64,000 nucleotides of DNA, taken from Labilithrix sp. (GTDB taxonomy: Bacteria; Myxococcota_A; Polyangia; Polyangiales; Polyangiaceae). Below the pieces are notes generated by a model that was not told where the DNA came from, searched no databases, and saw only the letters and a program-made list of their open reading frames with translations. The stretch lies in NCBI GenBank assembly GCA_019637225.1, contig JAHBWC010000006.1, positions 1-64,000 of the forward strand. The letters run 5' to 3'. Below, piece by piece: positions 60,831 through 64,000 of the stretch. The position numbers were made by a program, and so were the translations under genes. Position 1 is the stretch's first letter, and each line of letters starts with the position of its first letter.

Positions 60831-61529
60831 ATGCGACGCGTCTGGCCCTCACCATGTAGGACCACGTCCGTCGTCATCGGAGCCGCCCTCGGAGCCGCGG
60901 TGATCGCGGCGCCGAGCCGCGCGAACGCCCAGTGCGTCGACGAGGAGCTGAAGCAGGAGCTCGTCGGCGGCCGTCACTACCGTGGGGTGCAGCCGCGCCT
61001 GTTCACGAAGGCGTTCCGCCACGAGCTCTCGGCGATGGGCGGGTATTACGGAGCCGACCTCTACTCCTCGAGCTGGCTCGCCGGCGGAGCGTACACGTTC
61101 CATTTCAGCGAAGACCTGGGCCTCGAGGGGAGCTTCCAGCTCACGCGCTTCCGGACGGCGGCGACCGACTCGTACGAGCGGCGCTACCCGCAGGTCCAGG
61201 TGGAGGAGCGGACGAACCGACCCGGTCGGCTCTACTTCGGCCACCTCGTCTGGAGCTTCGCGTACGGCAAGCTCCGCTGGATGGGCGGCGGCATCACCCG
61301 CTTCGACTTCAACGCCGCCCTCGGCGCGGGCGTGACGGACGACTCGACGTCGCAGGGCCTGACCGGCAGCTTCGGCATCGGGACGAAGTGGTATTTCGGC
61401 AAGTGGTTCGCCGTCCGCATCGACGTGCGCGACCACCTCCTCAAGCAGACGTTGATCGGCGAAGAGCACCTGGTCAACGACATCCTCGTGACCGGCGGCG
61501 TCAGCATCTTCTTCCCGTTCGGAGGATGA
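60831..61529 (+). CDS. Outer-membrane beta-barrel protein (myxobacterial type)
   Basis: 232 residues from ATG 60831. Signal peptide ending around SRANAQ. An outer-membrane barrel follows, with alternating aromatic strands (GGYYGADLYSSSWLAGG, YTFHFSEDLGLEGSFQLT, FGHLVWSFAYGKLRW, IGTKWYFGKWFAVRIDVRD) and a terminal Phe-rich strand (GVSIFFPFGG). The pattern is that of the barrel family linked to gliding-motility complexes in myxobacteria. Two envelope genes follow it closely. Confidence 0.8.
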   Translation: MRRVWPSPCRTTSVVIGAALGAAVIAAPSRANAQCVDEELKQELVGGRHYRGVQPRLFTKAFRHELSAMGGYYGADLYSSSWLAGGAYTFHFSEDLGLEGSFQLTRFRTAATDSYERRYPQVQVEERTNRPGRLYFGHLVWSFAYGKLRWMGGGITRFDFNAALGAGVTDDSTSQGLTGSFGIGTKWYFGKWFAVRIDVRDHLLKQTLIGEEHLVNDILVTGGVSIFFPFGG

Positions 61530-61549
61530 CTCGTAACATGGGAGTCGGA

Positions 61550-62338
61550 ATGGCCACGAAGAGGAGCCGCCGTCGTCCGCCCCGCCTCGTCTTCGCGATG
61601 CTCGTCGCGTGCGCGCCCGTGCTCGCGACGATCGCGCTCGCGCAGACGAAGCCGAGGGCGCCGGCGAAGCCGAAGCCCGTCCCCGCGGCCAAGGTCGACG
61701 CCGGGGCCCCCGTCGCCGAAGAGACGAACGGCGCGAACGGCGAGACGCCCAAGGGGGCGTCGCCGGCCACCACCGAGATCCCGCCGCCGCCGAGCGAGCC
61801 GAGCGACGGCGGTCGCCTCTCGCCGCTGAACCCGCAGCCGCCGGAGCTGCCGAGCAACGCGGTCGATGCGGGCGTCCCCGTCGACTACGACCGGCTGCTC
61901 GCGGACATCGCCGCGCTTCGAGCGCGCGTCGCGGCGGTCTCCGACAACCTCTATCAGTCGCGCATCTCGGTCGCCCTGCAGACCGACGGCGATCGCGCGA
62001 AGATCAGCCGGCTCACCGTCTCGCTCGACGACGGCGTCGTCTTCACCGCGCCGCAGAGCTTCGCCGCGTCCGACATGACCGCCGTCTACGACCACGCCGT
62101 CGCGCCGGGGCGTCACGCGGTGACGGTCGACGTCGACCGCAAGGACGCGCGCGACGAGGCGTTCCGCACCTCGCAGCGCTCGCGCTTCACCGTCGACGTC
62201 CCGCGCGATCACAAGGTCGACGTGCAGGTGAAGATCCTCGACGACTCCTCGATGGGCGCCGATTTCCCGTCGGATCGAAGCGGCAAGTACGATCTCCGCT
62301 TCCGCGTGAAGGCGGTGGCGAAGCCCGTGGGGAAGTGA
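61550..62338 (+). CDS. Exported Pro-rich protein of the barrel operon
   Basis: 262 residues from ATG 61550 (GGAG 5 bp upstream); in-frame ATGs at 61526 (overlapping the previous stop as ATGA) and 61538 are alternatives. Basic signal peptide (MATKRSRRRPPRLVF), then a Pro/Ala linker, a short helical segment (YDRLLADIAALRARVAAVS) and a C-terminal beta domain (ISVALQTDGDRAKISRLTVSL, HAVTVDVDRKDARDEAF, HKVDVQVKILDDSS). No family was recognised. It is probably periplasmic, between the barrel and the TPR protein. Confidence 0.75.
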   Translation: MATKRSRRRPPRLVFAMLVACAPVLATIALAQTKPRAPAKPKPVPAAKVDAGAPVAEETNGANGETPKGASPATTEIPPPPSEPSDGGRLSPLNPQPPELPSNAVDAGVPVDYDRLLADIAALRARVAAVSDNLYQSRISVALQTDGDRAKISRLTVSLDDGVVFTAPQSFAASDMTAVYDHAVAPGRHAVTVDVDRKDARDEAFRTSQRSRFTVDVPRDHKVDVQVKILDDSSMGADFPSDRSGKYDLRFRVKAVAKPVGK

Positions 62339-62340
62339 CG

Positions 62341-64000
62341 ATGCGACGCACCCTCGCGCTCGGGGTCTGCCTCGCCCTCGCGTCGTCGATCGTCGTCGCG
62401 GAGGCGCAGCCGGCGCCGCCCTCCGCTCCGCCGGCGCCGCCGCCCGCCACCGAGCCCGAGCCCGAGCCGGCGCCCCCGCCGCCGAAGGCGGCAGCGCCCG
62501 TGGACCCGACGCGCGGTGATCGCATGCGCGCGTACCACGACGCGATGCTCAAGCGTCGCCTCGGGTCGCAGGACGGCGTGACCGAGCGGCTGTCCGAGCG
62601 CGTCGCCGACGCCGAGGCCCTCGTCTCGACCGGACGCCACGACGAGGCGATCGCGAAGCTCACGGAGATCGTCGAGCACCCGCGCTTCGACGCCTCCGCC
62701 GAGACGCCGGAAGGCCGCGCCGCGCTCTACCTCCTCGGCCACGCGCTCGCGTCGGCCGGCATCAACGAGTCCGCGCGCGCCTACCTCCGGCGCTCGCTCG
62801 CCGCGAAGGGATCGTGGGAGCAGTACGGTCCCTACGCGCGCCGCGCCGTGCGGCGCATCGTCGAGATCGCGCTCGAGACGCGCGCCTACGACGCCGGGAT
62901 GAAGGATCTCGAGGCGGTGCCGCCGAGCGCGCCGCCCGAGGTCCGCGCGGAGATCGCCTACCTCCGCGGCCGCGCGAAGCAGGCGGCCGGAGACGCCGAG
63001 GGCGCGCTCGCCGCGTACGCCGAGGTCCCGCAGACGTCGCGGTTCTGGTCGCAGGCGACGTACCTCTCCGGCCTGATCCAGGTCGAGCGCGGGCGCCCGA
63101 AGGAAGGCGAGAACCTGTTCTGTAAGGTCGCGGATCCGAAGCGGCAGGACCAGACGGTGCCGATGTTCGCCGACGAGCGCTTCTTCGCCGTGCGCGATCT
63201 CGCGCGCCTCGCGCTCGGACGCGTCGCGCACGAGCAGCTCCGCCACGACGACGCGCGGTATTACTACTACCTCGTGCCGCGCGACTCCGACCGCCTCGCG
63301 GAGGCGCTCTACGAGGCCGCGACGACGCGCTACGAGAAGAAGGACTACCAGGGGGCGCGCGAGCTCCTCGACGAGCTCTCGGGCCTCAAGATCCATCACC
63401 GCTACGAGGACGAGGCGCGCATCCTCGACGCGTACATCGATCTCGCGCTCTGCCGCTTCCCGTCCGCTGACGCGAAGCTGCAGGCGTTCCTCAAGGACTA
63501 CGAGCCCGCGCGCGACGCCGCTCGCCGGCTCGGGCAGAGCGAACGTGGAACGCGCGCGCTGCTCGCGGCGGCCCGGAGCGGCGCCGACGCTGCCGGGACC
63601 GAAGCCTCGGGCGCGGCCGTCACGCCGGAGCAGCTCCGCGCGGTCGCGGCGCTCGTGCGCGTCGATCCGGTCTACGGCGAGATCGCGAAGCGCCGCGCCG
63701 TGCTCGATCGCGAGACCAGCGGCCTCCGCCTGACGCTCGGGATGCTCGGCGACATGCAGCGGAGCCTCGCCACGACCGGCGGCGTGCGGCCGGCGGTCGA
63801 CGAGAACGGCGACCCGCAGGAGAAGGCGAACGACGCGCGCGCCGCGCTCGACGGCGTCCGGCGGCAGATCGACGATCTCGTCCAGGCGCGCGCTCCGGCC
63901 GACAAGATCGCGCCGCTCACGCGCGAGCTCGCCGAGCTCGAGGGCCGCCTCGGCGAAGGCTCCGTGGCCGCGACCGAGGCCGCCGCCGCGGAGGCCGCCG
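62341..64000 (+). CDS. TPR-repeat exported protein, 3'-truncated by the window end
   Basis: 553 complete codons are visible with no stop before the window edge. Signal peptide and Pro/Glu linker (SAPPAPPPATEPEPEPAPP), then helical TPR repeats (ALVSTGRHDEAIAKLTEIV, ALYLLGHALASAGINESARAY, AEIAYLRGRAKQAAGDAEG, AATTRYEKKDYQGARELLDEL) in repeated order. The start is 2 bp after the previous stop. The barrel-linker-TPR arrangement resembles the outer part of gliding or secretion complexes in Myxococcota, but I cannot assign a named gene. Confidence 0.8.
   Translation, partial: MRRTLALGVCLALASSIVVAEAQPAPPSAPPAPPPATEPEPEPAPPPPKAAAPVDPTRGDRMRAYHDAMLKRRLGSQDGVTERLSERVADAEALVSTGRHDEAIAKLTEIVEHPRFDASAETPEGRAALYLLGHALASAGINESARAYLRRSLAAKGSWEQYGPYARRAVRRIVEIALETRAYDAGMKDLEAVPPSAPPEVRAEIAYLRGRAKQAAGDAEGALAAYAEVPQTSRFWSQATYLSGLIQVERGRPKEGENLFCKVADPKRQDQTVPMFADERFFAVRDLARLALGRVAHEQLRHDDARYYYYLVPRDSDRLAEALYEAATTRYEKKDYQGARELLDELSGLKIHHRYEDEARILDAYIDLALCRFPSADAKLQAFLKDYEPARDAARRLGQSERGTRALLAAARSGADAAGTEASGAAVTPEQLRAVAALVRVDPVYGEIAKRRAVLDRETSGLRLTLGMLGDMQRSLATTGGVRPAVDENGDPQEKANDARAALDGVRRQIDDLVQARAPADKIAPLTRELAELEGRLGEGSVAATEAAAAEAA

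Overview
The window is a very GC-rich, gene-dense chromosomal segment (about 57 protein genes and one tRNA) from what looks like a predatory or gliding deltaproteobacterium of the phylum Myxococcota, most like the Polyangiales/Sorangiineae type. The basis is indirect: many lipoproteins with Gly/Asp/Ala-rich linkers, three DUF2330 proteins with C-terminal Cys-hydrophobic-Arg tails resembling MYXO-CTERM, a Hanks-type kinase, a myxobacterial-type outer-membrane barrel, hybrid signalling proteins, and frequent GTG/TTG starts with 4-bp ATGA/GTGA/TTGA overlaps. No prophage, IS element or CRISPR array was seen.

Layout. 1-8.9 kb: tail of a VanY-like peptidase, an SPFH lipoprotein, a TerB-like/PPP phosphatase, a c-type (GH22) lysozyme lipoprotein, a GMC oxidoreductase, a Ser/Thr kinase, and a divergent coq4/tetR pair with twin palindromic operators. 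8.9-20.7 kb: tRNA-Arg(UCU), an alpha-helical protein, a VWA protein, secreted Cys-rich and propeller lipoproteins, and glycine decarboxylase (gcvP) convergent with a GcvR-like double-ACT protein. 20.7-27.5 kb: a degenerate ABC ATPase, proB, a DUF2330 protein, small secreted proteins and a LuxR-type response regulator with a palindromic site. 27.6-34.2 kb: a three-gene operon of two large multihaem lipoproteins resembling the hydrazine synthase alpha fold, separated by a HEAT-repeat protein. 34.5-43.3 kb: a trypsin-like protease, then a leftward housekeeping run (hydroxyacyl-CoA dehydrogenase, thiolase, DnaQ-WYL fusion, bilobal pepsin-like lipoprotein, coaD, purine nucleoside phosphorylase, cytidine deaminase), and a diguanylate cyclase response regulator. 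43.3-50.5 kb: a PPDK-like swivelling domain lacking its histidine, a hipBA module with two operators, ruvA, and two DUF2330 paralogues flanking a small cytochrome-like lipoprotein. 50.8-59.8 kb: a translationally coupled operon (receiver protein, MinD/J-domain/RodZ-HTH fusion, membrane glycosyltransferase), a DsbA-like lipoprotein, a second DnaQ exonuclease, citrate synthase behind a three-hairpin leader, and prepilin peptidase. 60-64 kb: a Sua5/YciO protein and an envelope operon (outer-membrane barrel, coiled-coil exported protein, TPR protein running off the end).

The strongest candidates for something undescribed are the paired haem-lipoprotein/HEAT operon, the DUF2330-cytochrome-DUF2330 cluster, the receiver/MinD-J-RodZ/glycosyltransferase operon, the DnaQ-WYL fusion, the His-less swivelling domain and the bacterial c-type lysozyme. 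All family assignments are made by eye from motifs and were not checked by database search.
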